Assembly (NCBI GenBank): GCA_944380605.1
Contig: CALWIA010000034.1
Location: forward strand, 62,001-126,000
DNA: 64,000 nucleotides
From: an uncultured Lachnospiraceae bacterium
GTDB taxonomy: Bacteria; Bacillota; Clostridia; Lachnospirales; Lachnospiraceae
Direction: 5' to 3'
The notes beneath the pieces are model-generated. The model was given only the letters and a program-made list of their open reading frames with translations, was not told the origin of the DNA and ran no database searches. The first letter of the stretch is position 1; every line of letters begins with the position of its first letter. The position numbers and the translations under genes are program-made. This document shows positions 1 to 7,924 of the stretch, piece by piece.

Positions 1-1
1 C

Positions 2-442
2 CTGGTGGAAAAGGCCCACATCATTACGCCGAACCTGACGGAGGCCTGTATTCTGACGGAAACGCCGTATCACGAAAAAAAGTGGAAAATGAAGGAAATC
101 CAAGCGCTGGCACAGCAGCTGAGCGCAATGGGGCCGAAAAAGGTGGTGATCACCGGCATCCCCCAGGGCGAATACATCGCCAACTACTGCTTTGAACGGC
201 AGGAGGACGGCGTCCGTTCCCAGCTGTTGCGGACGGTCAAGGTAGGGACCCAGCGCTGCGGCACCGGCGATATTTTCGCCGCCATTATCACCGCGGACGC
301 GGTCAACGGCGTGCCCTTTTCTCTGTCGGTGCGCAAGGCGTCCCGGTTTATCAAAATGTGCATCCTCAAGTCCATGGAAATGGAAATTCCCTTAACTGAC
401 GGCGTCTGCTTTGAAGAACTGCTGGACGGGCTGAAGGCGTAG
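2..442 (+). CDS. pdxY: Pyridoxamine/pyridoxal kinase, C-terminal part (cut by window start)
   Basis: This is the last ~146 residues of a ribokinase-fold vitamin B6 kinase that phosphorylates pyridoxal or pyridoxamine with ATP in the salvage route to PLP. The reading frame is open to the first base, so the start lies outside the window; the GTG at 5 is an internal Val. Visible family features are the segment HIITPNLTEA, typical of PdxK/PdxY/ThiD kinases, and the C-terminal GTGDIFAA segment, the anion-hole and catalytic-Asp motif (GTGD). The stop is followed by a 166-base gap before the exporter genes. It could be another PfkB-like B6 kinase, but the motif spacing fits PdxY best. Confidence 0.82.
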   Translation: MVEKAHIITPNLTEACILTETPYHEKKWKMKEIQALAQQLSAMGPKKVVITGIPQGEYIANYCFERQEDGVRSQLLRTVKVGTQRCGTGDIFAAIITADAVNGVPFSLSVRKASRFIKMCILKSMEMEIPLTDGVCFEELLDGLKA

Positions 443-469
443 CAGGGCCGGAAGCCCGCCAGAATGTTC

Positions 470-498
470 TTGCATTTGTATCCCATCTGTATTAAACT
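470..498 (+). promoter_or_regulatory. Possible promoter and inverted repeat ahead of the exporter operon
   Basis: TTGCAT at 470-475 and TAAACT at 493-498 are 17 bases apart. An inverted repeat GTATTAA (489-495) / TTAATAC (511-517) overlaps the proposed -10 and could be a repressor operator. The -10 is a weak match, so this is tentative. Confidence 0.35.
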
Positions 499-608
499 GT
501 ATTAGAAATGTTAATACACTCATACAAACGTTCGGATTCCTGAAGAATTTGCAGGAAACAGCTCGTTATACAGATAAGAATCAGAGACTGCAGAAAGGGG
601 ATACAGAT

Positions 609-1922
609 ATGGAAGAACAGAACAGAGATCTGGTGGACATTCAGATGGAGGAACTGATGCGGGAGGAGCCGGCTTCCGCCAAAAAGAAGACCCGCAGATT
701 CAGCCGCAGAAAGAAGCTGTGTATCGGCGGGGCCGCGGCGCTGGTGCTTTTTCTGGCGGCGCGGGGGCTGGGAGGCGGCGGAAGCGCCGCGGTTTCCGTG
801 CCGGTGGTGCCGCTGCAGGTGGGAACCATTACCGAGGAACTGACCGTCAGCGGGCCGGTTTCCGGAACCGACAGCGTAGACGTGGTGTCCGGCATTCACG
901 CGGAGGTGTCGGAGATTCTGGTAAAGGAAGGCGACCGGGTGGAAGCGGGGCAGCTACTGGCGGTGATCAACAGCGAGGACCTGCAGAAGGAAGTGGACAT
1001 CGCCCAGAACGCCTGCGATCTGGCGGAGGCCGCGTTCCGGGAACAGCAGATCCTGGCGGAGAACGGATACGCCAAGGCGGCGCAGGACTATGAGGCGGCC
1101 CGGACCGCGTATGAGCGGACCAGCGCCCTGTTTCAGTCGGGCAGCGTCTCACAGCTGGATCTGGAGACCGCGGCCAACCAGATGCAGGACGCGCAGCGGG
1201 AACTGCGGGCCTACCGGCTGGTAGATGGAAAGCCGGCGGCGCCGGAATCCTATGAACTGCAGATCCAGAGCGCCCGGTACGAACTGGACAAACGGAAGGA
1301 ACAGCTGGAAAACGCCCGGGTGACCAGCCCGATTGCCGGAACTGTGGTGCGGGTCTACGCCAAAGTGGGGCGGTTTGCCGACGACATCGAAAACGACCTG
1401 CCTATGTTCAGCATTGAAAATCTGGACGTGCTGGAGATGGAAATCAAGATCAGTGAATATTCCATCGGCAAGGTGGAGACGGGACAGGCCGCGGAGATCA
1501 CCGCCGACATCCTGGATGGCAAAACGGCCCATGGAGAAGTGGTCTCCATCTCCCCCACCGGCGAGGAAAAGGGAGGCGGCTCCACGGAGCGGGTGATTCC
1601 CGCGGCCATCCGGATTACCGACGCGGATTCCGGTCTTATGGCGGGAATCACGGCCCGGGCCAGGATCCGGATCGACCAGGCGGAAGGCGCGTTTATCGTG
1701 CCCATGGGAGCCGTGCTGGAAACCGACGAGGGAACCTGGATTTTCGCGGCGGAGGGAAACCGGCTGAAGCGGATTCCCGTGGAGACCGGCGTGGAAAGCG
1801 ATGTCCAGATCCAGGTGATTCCCATGGAAGAAGGCAGCCTGCAGGAAGGCATGCAGATCGCGGCCTCCGCCTCCGCGGATATGGCCGACGGCATGCAGGT
1901 GCTGGCGCTGCCGCAGGCATAG
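609..1922 (+). CDS. Efflux transporter periplasmic-adaptor-type subunit (MacA/HlyD family)
   Basis: A 437-residue membrane-fusion-type protein expected to be anchored outside the membrane and to partner the ABC proteins encoded next. It has a basic cytoplasmic head, one hydrophobic segment (about residues 38-53, LCIGGAAALVLFLAARG), a biotinyl-lipoyl-like half (SGIHAEVSEILVKEGDRVEAG), a coiled-coil hairpin (about residues 120-220), the second lipoyl half (VTSPIAGTVVRVYAKVGRF) and a beta-barrel C-terminus. The ATG at 609 was chosen over an upstream in-frame TTG at 549 because AAAGGGG (594-600) sits 8 bases before it and the protein then starts with a normal acidic head. With the following two genes it forms a MacAB/YknXYZ-like set. 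The substrate cannot be read; antimicrobial peptides or macrolides are typical of the family. Confidence 0.88.
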   Translation: MEEQNRDLVDIQMEELMREEPASAKKKTRRFSRRKKLCIGGAAALVLFLAARGLGGGGSAAVSVPVVPLQVGTITEELTVSGPVSGTDSVDVVSGIHAEVSEILVKEGDRVEAGQLLAVINSEDLQKEVDIAQNACDLAEAAFREQQILAENGYAKAAQDYEAARTAYERTSALFQSGSVSQLDLETAANQMQDAQRELRAYRLVDGKPAAPESYELQIQSARYELDKRKEQLENARVTSPIAGTVVRVYAKVGRFADDIENDLPMFSIENLDVLEMEIKISEYSIGKVETGQAAEITADILDGKTAHGEVVSISPTGEEKGGGSTERVIPAAIRITDADSGLMAGITARARIRIDQAEGAFIVPMGAVLETDEGTWIFAAEGNRLKRIPVETGVESDVQIQVIPMEEGSLQEGMQIAASASADMADGMQVLALPQA

Positions 1923-1934
1923 GGGAGGTGCGCC

Positions 1935-2741
1935 ATGATTCCATATACGGACCGTCTGGCGGGACTTTTGGGCCGCCGGAAAACTCCCCCTTATCTTACG
2001 GAAAATCTGTCGGAAGACCTGATCGTCCTGGACCGCCTGGTCAAGATCTACGATACGGGGACCATAAAGGTGCTGGGGCTGAAGAAAATCAGCCTGACCA
2101 TACGCCGGGGCGAATTTGTGGCGATTATGGGCAAATCCGGCTCCGGAAAATCCACGCTGATGAACATTCTGGGATGCCTGGACCAGCCGACTCTGGGGCA
2201 TTACTACCTGGACGGCGTGGACACGGCTTCTTTAAGTCCGGATGAACTGTCGGAAATCCGGAATCACAAGATCGGATTTGTGTTTCAGTCCTTTAATCTG
2301 ATTTCCAGGACTTCCGCACTGAAAAATGTGGAACTGCCCATGACTTACGCCAGAAAGAGCAAACGGGAACGCCGGGAGCGGGCCATGGAGCTGTTAAAGC
2401 GGGTGGGGCTGGAAGCCAGGGCGGACCATATGCCCAACGAGCTGTCCGGCGGACAGCGGCAGCGGGTGGCTATTGCCAGAGCCCTGGCCAACGACCCGCC
2501 GCTGATTCTGGCGGATGAGCCCACCGGCAACCTGGACACGGCGGCGTCGGAGGAAATCATGGAACTGTTTTCCCGCCTGCACCAGGACGGCGCCACAGTG
2601 GTGGTGGTGACCCATGAAGAAAACATCGCAGCCTTTACGGAACGGATCATCCGCTTCCAGGATGGAGAGGTGGTAAGCGACCGGAAAAACCGGCCGGCGC
2701 TTCCGGAAAGCCGGAGAGGAAAGGAGGAGATCTCATGCTGA
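1935..2741 (+). CDS. ABC transporter ATP-binding protein (MacB/LolD-like)
   Basis: A 268-residue ATPase that should energise the permease encoded next. Walker A is GKSGSGKST (residues 66-74), the signature is LSGGQRQRVAIARALA and Walker B is LILADEPTGNLD, the sequence typical of the MacB/LolD/FtsE branch. It carries an N-terminal extension of about 28 residues before the ABC fold begins, compared with ~225-residue relatives. The start follows a GGGAGGTG ribosome-binding site at 1922-1929. It overlaps the permease start by 7 bases, suggesting translational coupling and a fixed ATPase:permease ratio. Confidence 0.93.
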   Translation: MIPYTDRLAGLLGRRKTPPYLTENLSEDLIVLDRLVKIYDTGTIKVLGLKKISLTIRRGEFVAIMGKSGSGKSTLMNILGCLDQPTLGHYYLDGVDTASLSPDELSEIRNHKIGFVFQSFNLISRTSALKNVELPMTYARKSKRERRERAMELLKRVGLEARADHMPNELSGGQRQRVAIARALANDPPLILADEPTGNLDTAASEEIMELFSRLHQDGATVVVVTHEENIAAFTERIIRFQDGEVVSDRKNRPALPESRRGKEEISC

Positions 2742-3946
2742 TTGAAAACATGAGTATGGCGTTCGCGGCCATACGGGTCAACAAGATGCGCTCGTTTCTG
2801 ACGATGCTGGGCATCATCATCGGCATCGGATCGGTGATCTCCATCGTTTCCATAGGAGACACCATGCGGAATCTGTTTTCCGATATTTACAAAGACGTGG
2901 GCATTACCCAGGGCTACCTCTATATCGGCTACTGGGTGGAAGACGTGCGGGAGAGCGACTACTTTACCCTGGATGAGATGGAGCGCATCCGCGACGTGTT
3001 TGCCGACGAGATCGCCTATATCGACAGCAACGCCTATACTTCGGCGGACGCCTCTTACCGGCGGACCACCGTCAGCTTTGATTTCAGCGGCATCGACGCA
3101 AATTACATCGACGTGCAGCCGGTGGATATGGTCTACGGCCGCTATCTCAACGAAGGCGATATTCTGGGCCGGCGCAGGAACGTGGTCATGGACACGGACA
3201 GCGCCCGGCTGCTGTTCGGCGAAGAAAACGCCGTGGGAAAGACCTTCCGCGCCACGATCTACGGCAGCACGGATGAATATACGGTGGTAGGCGTCTACCG
3301 GAAAAACATGAACGCGTTCCAGGCGCTTCTTATGGGAAGCGGAGGGGACACGGGATCGGCGTTTATTCCCTATACCCTTCTGACCTGGCCCAACGACACC
3401 TTTTACGCCATCCGGGTCTTTGCCGGAGACGACGTGGATCTGACGTCGTTTTTTGCCCGTCTGCAGGCTTATGTGGCCAGGACCAAAAACCGGCAGCCCC
3501 AGGACTGGTATCTCCAGACGGCGATGGACGAGATGACCATGGTGGACTCGGTGATGGGCGGCCTTTCGGCGGCAGTGGGCGGCATCGCGGCCATTTCGCT
3601 GCTGGTGGGCGGCATCGGCATCATGAATATCATGCTGGTATCGGTGACGGAGCGGACCAGGGAAATCGGCATCCGCAAATCCCTGGGAGCCAAAACCAGG
3701 GATATTATGATTCAGTTTCTGACCGAGTCCGCAATTCTGTCCGCCTGCGGAGGCGCCATCGGCATCCTTCTGGGGGCCGGCGTGGTATGGATCGGCGGAA
3801 GCCTGGCGGGGATTCCCGTGGTGGTCAAGCCGTCGGTGGTGGTGCTGGCGGTGTCTTTTTCAGCGGTGGTAGGCATCTTTTTCGGCATCTACCCGGCGTC
3901 CCGGGCAGCCCGGTCCAATCCCATCGACGCGCTGCGGTATGAATAG
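2735..3946 (+). CDS. ABC transporter permease (MacB/FtsX family)
   Basis: A 403-residue membrane protein with MacB topology: an N-terminal membrane segment (MRSFLTMLGIIIGIGSVISIVSIGD), a large extracellular MacB_PCD-like domain (about residues 45-260) and a C-terminal FtsX domain with three membrane helices (GGIAAISLLVGGIGIMNIML, AILSACGGAIGILLGAG, VVVLAVSFSAVVGIFFG). The conserved segment TREIGIRKSLGAKTRDIM lies between helices. Start ATG is preceded by AAGGAGG. It completes the adaptor-ATPase-permease operon; these mechanotransmission-type exporters typically move peptides, lipoproteins or drugs from the outer membrane face rather than from the cytoplasm. Confidence 0.92.
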   Translation: MLIENMSMAFAAIRVNKMRSFLTMLGIIIGIGSVISIVSIGDTMRNLFSDIYKDVGITQGYLYIGYWVEDVRESDYFTLDEMERIRDVFADEIAYIDSNAYTSADASYRRTTVSFDFSGIDANYIDVQPVDMVYGRYLNEGDILGRRRNVVMDTDSARLLFGEENAVGKTFRATIYGSTDEYTVVGVYRKNMNAFQALLMGSGGDTGSAFIPYTLLTWPNDTFYAIRVFAGDDVDLTSFFARLQAYVARTKNRQPQDWYLQTAMDEMTMVDSVMGGLSAAVGGIAAISLLVGGIGIMNIMLVSVTERTREIGIRKSLGAKTRDIMIQFLTESAILSACGGAIGILLGAGVVWIGGSLAGIPVVVKPSVVVLAVSFSAVVGIFFGIYPASRAARSNPIDALRYE

Positions 3947-3976
3947 GCCTGTTTTGCATTGCCAGCCGCCGGGAAC

Positions 3977-3987
3977 TGTGATATACT
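3977..3987 (+). promoter_or_regulatory. Extended -10 promoter for the 4.0-7.6 kb operon
   Basis: TGA directly followed by TATACT (3982-3987) forms an extended -10 element with no convincing -35. It lies about 45 bases before the TTG start at 4033, in the only gap between the exporter operon and the next genes. Confidence 0.5.
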
Positions 3988-4032
3988 AAATTGATATGAT
4001 AGAGTACCGCAGGCAAAAAGAGGTGAGAACCG

Positions 4033-4461
4033 TTGCTGAATGAAGACAAGATCAAATTGATGACCGGTATCTCCATGTTTGAAAAACGGGAAGGCAGATA
4101 CCTGTGTCCGGCGGGCCGCTATTTTAAAGGCGACTATCTGAGCCGGAATATGCTCCGCGGGTTTCTGGGCTACAGCTTCTGCTGGCTTATGGGGCTGGCG
4201 GTGACGGCGGTGTGCCGGGCGGAAGATATTTTTTCCATTCTGGACCTGGAACAGATGCGCGCGCCGCTGCTGCGCTACGGCGCCTGGTATCTGACGGGGC
4301 TGGCGGTCTATGAATGCATCGTCTGGCTGGTGTATTCCCGGAGATACGACTACGGGGTGCAGGGTCAGAAGGTATATATGGCCAAGCTGAAGCGCCTGGA
4401 GAAACGGTATGAGTTTCAGAGCAGGACGAAGGAACTGAACAGGGAGGGCAGAAAGACATGA
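4033..4461 (+). CDS. Small conserved membrane protein of unknown function
   Basis: A 142-residue protein I do not recognise. It has a polar N-terminus with a CPAGRYFKGDYL segment, two hydrophobic stretches (about residues 44-60, GFLGYSFCWLMGLAVTAV, and residues 86-103, GAWYLTGLAVYECIVWLV) and a basic, helical C-terminal tail (about residues 105-142). The TTG start is supported by AAGAGGTG (4018-4025). Its stop overlaps the next start as ATGA, so the two unknown membrane proteins are probably made together, directly upstream of cdaAR. A link to c-di-AMP or envelope homeostasis is context-based inference only. Confidence 0.72.
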   Translation: MLNEDKIKLMTGISMFEKREGRYLCPAGRYFKGDYLSRNMLRGFLGYSFCWLMGLAVTAVCRAEDIFSILDLEQMRAPLLRYGAWYLTGLAVYECIVWLVYSRRYDYGVQGQKVYMAKLKRLEKRYEFQSRTKELNREGRKT

Positions 4462-5414
4462 TGGCATTGTTGGTGTTCCGGGAAAAGCTGATGCGGTTTT
4501 ACAGCCGGTATGACATGTATGTGATGCCGGTCCTCCGGTTTTTTCTGAGTCTGGCCGCTTTGTATTTCCTGAGTGAAAATGTGGGATTCCGTACTTCGCT
4601 GAACCGCCCGCCGGTACTGGCCGGGCTTTCGCTGCTGTGCGCGTTTCTGCCGTTCGGGGCGTCGGCGCTGCTGGCAGGGGGCGTGATGCTTCTGCACATC
4701 AGCAGCGTTTCCCTGGAGATGACGCTGGTTATGGGGATGTTTCTCCTGGCGGTCTGGATTCTGTACTACGGGCTGCAGCCGGGAGACAGCTGCCTGCTGC
4801 TTCTGACCCCCCTGTTTTTTCATCTGAATATTCCCTACGCGGTTCCGCTGCTGGCGGGTCTGTCCGGCAGCGCGGTGACGGCGGTCCCGGTGTGCGTGGG
4901 CACCTGCGTGTATTATCTGCTGCAGTATGTGAAGCAGAATGCCGGCGCGCTGACCAACGACGCGTCTCTGGACATCATCCAGAAATATACGCAGATTGTG
5001 GACAGCATCGCCTCCAACAACGCCATGCTGGTTATGGCGGCGGCCTGCGCGGCCGGGGTGTTTGTGGTGTACGGCATCCGCCGGCTGTCGGTGGACTACG
5101 CGTGGACCATTGCCATCGCGGCAGGCACCGTGGCGCAGCTTCTGGTGATTTTTGTAGGAGATTTCCTGTTCGACGTATCGGTGCCCATAGGGCAGCTACT
5201 GGCCGGCGCCCTGGTTTCCATGATTCTTGCGGGAATCTACAATTTCCTGTTCTTTTCCGTGGATTACAGCCGCACGGAATATACCCAGTTTGAAGACGAC
5301 GACTACTACTATTATGTGAAAGCGGTTCCCAAGATTACGGTTTCCGCGCCGGATGTGAAGGTGCAGAAGATCAGCAGCACAAGGAACCGCAGAACGGTGA
5401 GAGAAAAAGACTGA
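4458..5414 (+). CDS. Multi-pass membrane protein of unknown function
   Basis: A 318-residue protein with about eight hydrophobic segments spread over residues 15-280 and an acidic then basic soluble tail (residues ~275-318) that includes EDDDYYYYVKAV. A loop around residues 160-190 (KQNAGALTNDASLDIIQKYTQ) separates two membrane blocks. No catalytic motif is apparent. The start overlaps the previous stop (ATGA) and it ends 21 bases before cdaA, so it is the second gene of a four-gene operon with cdaA and cdaR. It may be an envelope protein co-regulated with c-di-AMP synthesis, but nothing in the residues shows this. Confidence 0.72.
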   Translation: MMALLVFREKLMRFYSRYDMYVMPVLRFFLSLAALYFLSENVGFRTSLNRPPVLAGLSLLCAFLPFGASALLAGGVMLLHISSVSLEMTLVMGMFLLAVWILYYGLQPGDSCLLLLTPLFFHLNIPYAVPLLAGLSGSAVTAVPVCVGTCVYYLLQYVKQNAGALTNDASLDIIQKYTQIVDSIASNNAMLVMAAACAAGVFVVYGIRRLSVDYAWTIAIAAGTVAQLLVIFVGDFLFDVSVPIGQLLAGALVSMILAGIYNFLFFSVDYSRTEYTQFEDDDYYYYVKAVPKITVSAPDVKVQKISSTRNRRTVREKD

Positions 5415-5435
5415 AAATAAGTGAGGTGAGAGAGC

Positions 5436-6311
5436 ATGGCAGACGTGATTGGTACGCTCTACAGCTGGTTGTCCTTTCTGCCCCAGATCACAAAGACCAA
5501 TGTTCTGGAGATTGCCATAATCGCGTTTCTGATTTACGAGATTATGCTTTGGATCAAGAATACCAGAGCCTGGACCCTGTTAAAGGGTCTGGTGGTGATT
5601 CTGGCGTTCGCGGTGATCGCGTGGCTGTTAAAACTGTATACGATTCTGTGGATTCTGCAGAACACAGCCCTGATTGCCACGACGGCGCTGCTGATTATTT
5701 TTCAGCCGGAGCTGCGCAAGGCGCTGGAACAGCTGGGCAGCCGCAACCTGATCACGGGCCTGCTCCCCTTTGAAAGCAGCAAACCTTCGGATTCTGCGTT
5801 TACGGAAAAGACCATCAACGAGCTGGTACGGGCCTCCATGGAGATGGCAAAGGTCAAAACCGGCGCGCTTATGGTCATTGAGCGGGAGGTGCCGCTGACG
5901 GACATCGAACGCACCGGCATCGAGATCGACGCGGTGATCAGCAGCCAGCTGCTGATCAATATCTTTGAACACAACACGCCTCTGCATGACGGAGCTGTGA
6001 TTCTGCGGGGCAACCGGGTGGCGGCGGCCACCTGCTACCTGCCTCTGTCGGATAATACCAGCATCAGCAAGGATCTGGGCACCAGACACCGGGCGGCTGT
6101 GGGCATCAGTGAAGTGACGGACAGCCTGACCATCGTCGTTTCAGAAGAAACCGGACGGATATCGCTGGCAGAAAACGGACAGATTACCCGGATTGCCGAC
6201 GCGGAGAGCTTAAGCCGCGCCCTGGCCGCGGATACGGAACCGGAGAAGCAGGGCAATCTGTTCAGAATTTGGAAGGGAAGGCTGAAAGATGAAAGAAAGG
6301 CTGACAAATAA
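5436..6311 (+). CDS. cdaA: Diadenylate cyclase (c-di-AMP synthase) CdaA
   Basis: Condenses two ATP into cyclic di-AMP, the second messenger for potassium and osmolyte control in Gram-positive bacteria. The 291-residue protein has three N-terminal membrane helices (residues ~20-90) followed by a DAC domain with the catalytic DGA motif (D185-G186-A187 in LHDGAV) and the ATP-binding RHR motif (R217-H218-R219 in GTRHRAAVG). The start ATG is preceded by GAGGTGA. It overlaps cdaR by 23 bases, the standard cdaA-cdaR order; in many Firmicutes glmM follows, but here HPr and enzyme I genes do. Confidence 0.96.
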   Translation: MADVIGTLYSWLSFLPQITKTNVLEIAIIAFLIYEIMLWIKNTRAWTLLKGLVVILAFAVIAWLLKLYTILWILQNTALIATTALLIIFQPELRKALEQLGSRNLITGLLPFESSKPSDSAFTEKTINELVRASMEMAKVKTGALMVIEREVPLTDIERTGIEIDAVISSQLLINIFEHNTPLHDGAVILRGNRVAAATCYLPLSDNTSISKDLGTRHRAAVGISEVTDSLTIVVSEETGRISLAENGQITRIADAESLSRALAADTEPEKQGNLFRIWKGRLKDERKADK

Positions 6312-7587
6312 TCTGGGACTGAAGATCCTGTCGGTGGTGCTGGCCATATTCATGTGGCTGATTATGGTCAATGTATCCAACCCTTTGGTGCGGGACAACG
6401 TGGAAGTTTCGGTGGAAATGATCAACGCGGATGTTCTGGAGGATTCCAACCTGACCTATGAAGTGGTGGGGAGAAGTACGGTTTCCGTGTACTACGACGT
6501 GCATATCCGCGACCAGAACCGGATTACTGCCAGCGATTTCGCCGCCACGGCGGATCTGGCCCAGCTGTACGATGTGACCGGCTCCATTCCGGTGGAAGTG
6601 ACCATTGCGGACCGGGACGTGCGGGGGCTGATCGACGAGAATTCCATAGAGGTCCGGCCCAACGTGGTGCGGGTGCAGACGGAAGAACTGCAGAGAAAGC
6701 GTTTTACCCTGACGGCCCGTTCAGTGGGGACGCCGGAAGATGGATACGCCACGGGAACCATACGGCTGAATCCCCAGTATATCTACGTGACCGGCGCGGA
6801 GTCGGTCATCGGACAGATCAGTTCCGTAGGCGTGGAGATTTCGGTGGAGGGAGCCAATTCAGACCTGATCGGCTCTGCCGCCATCAATTTCTATGATGCC
6901 AACGGCAACAAGCTGACGTCGGTGGCCAATGAAGTGACCACCAACCGGGACAAGGTCAGCTATACGGTATCCATTCTGCGGGTGAAGGCGCTGGCAGTGG
7001 ATTACCAGGTGGAAGGCGAGGTTTCCGATGGATACCGGTTTACCGGCGTGGAAAGCACCATTACCAGCATCGCGGTGGAAGGCCTGCGGTCTACGCTGGC
7101 TTCTTTGAATACGCTGACGGTGCCCGGCAGTGCACTGCGGCTTAACGGCGCCACGGCGGACGTGGTGCGGGAAGTGGATCTGGCGGACTACCTGCCGGAG
7201 AATGTGACCGTCGCCGACGGTGAAAATTCCATTGCTCAGGTGACGCTGCGGGTAGAGGCGCTGGAGACCCGGAATGTACAGGTGGATCTGGACCAGGTGG
7301 AAATCACGGGTCAGCGGGAAGGCTATACCTATACCTTTGACCAGGACGCGATGACCCTTCAGATCCAGGGACTGTCGGAGGACCTGGACGTGCTGGTGGA
7401 AGACAATATCCGGGTCAGCCTGGATGTATCGGATCTGGAACCGGGAGATTACCGGGCGGATTTTGTCATCGATCTGGATGAGGGATTTGAACTGATTGGC
7501 CACGACGACGTGAACCTCGCTGTGGAAGAAGAGGGAAGCGAAGAAGCGGCGGACGCCTCCGAAGAAGAGACAGAATCCAGGACATAA
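6289..7587 (+). CDS. cdaR: CdaR, YbbR-domain regulator of diadenylate cyclase
   Basis: A 432-residue membrane-anchored protein with one N-terminal helix (LGLKILSVVLAIFMWLIMVNV) and a large extracytoplasmic part made of about four YbbR beta domains, ending in an acidic tail (EEEGSEEAADASEEETE). CdaR binds CdaA through the membrane and modulates its activity. The NNLGLKILSVVLA start and the conserved NP-V segment (VSNPLVRDNVEVSVEM) are typical. The 23-base overlap with cdaA indicates coupled translation. The gap after it is only 50 bases, so the HPr gene may be co-transcribed. Confidence 0.93.
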   Translation: MKERLTNNLGLKILSVVLAIFMWLIMVNVSNPLVRDNVEVSVEMINADVLEDSNLTYEVVGRSTVSVYYDVHIRDQNRITASDFAATADLAQLYDVTGSIPVEVTIADRDVRGLIDENSIEVRPNVVRVQTEELQRKRFTLTARSVGTPEDGYATGTIRLNPQYIYVTGAESVIGQISSVGVEISVEGANSDLIGSAAINFYDANGNKLTSVANEVTTNRDKVSYTVSILRVKALAVDYQVEGEVSDGYRFTGVESTITSIAVEGLRSTLASLNTLTVPGSALRLNGATADVVREVDLADYLPENVTVADGENSIAQVTLRVEALETRNVQVDLDQVEITGQREGYTYTFDQDAMTLQIQGLSEDLDVLVEDNIRVSLDVSDLEPGDYRADFVIDLDEGFELIGHDDVNLAVEEEGSEEAADASEEETESRT

Positions 7588-7637
7588 ACGTGACATAAGA
7601 GCGACAGAAGAATGAAGAAGTGTGGAGAGGGTGTCAT

Positions 7638-7901
7638 ATGGTAAGTGAGAAAGTGGTAATCCGGAATCTGACCGGCCTGCATCTGCGGCCGGCGGGGATT
7701 CTCTGCAATAAAGCCATCCTGTATAAATCCAGGATCCAGTTCCGCATCGGCAATACGACGGCCAATGCCAAAAGCGTGCTGAGCGTGCTGGGAGCCTGCG
7801 TCAAATGCGGGGATGAGATCGAGTTTATCTGTGAAGGCGAAGATGAAAAAGAGGCGCTGAAGGCCATGGTGGATGTGGTAGAAAGCGGACTGGGAGAGTA
7901 G
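7638..7901 (+). CDS. ptsH: HPr family phosphocarrier protein
   Basis: An 87-residue phosphocarrier that takes phosphate from enzyme I and passes it to sugar-specific EIIA domains. Using ATG 7638 (ribosome-binding site GGAGAGGG at 7624-7631, rather than the upstream GTG at 7620) places the catalytic histidine exactly at H15 (GLHLRPAG) and the regulatory serine at S46 (AKSVLSV), the canonical positions. The residue after His15 is Leu rather than the usual Ala. S46 suggests control by HPr kinase and CcpA, although the surrounding sequence is diverged, so it could be an accessory HPr. The enzyme I gene follows 23 bases later. Confidence 0.92.
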   Translation: MVSEKVVIRNLTGLHLRPAGILCNKAILYKSRIQFRIGNTTANAKSVLSVLGACVKCGDEIEFICEGEDEKEALKAMVDVVESGLGE

Positions 7902-7924
7902 TTCTGCCGGGCAAGGAGGAAGCT

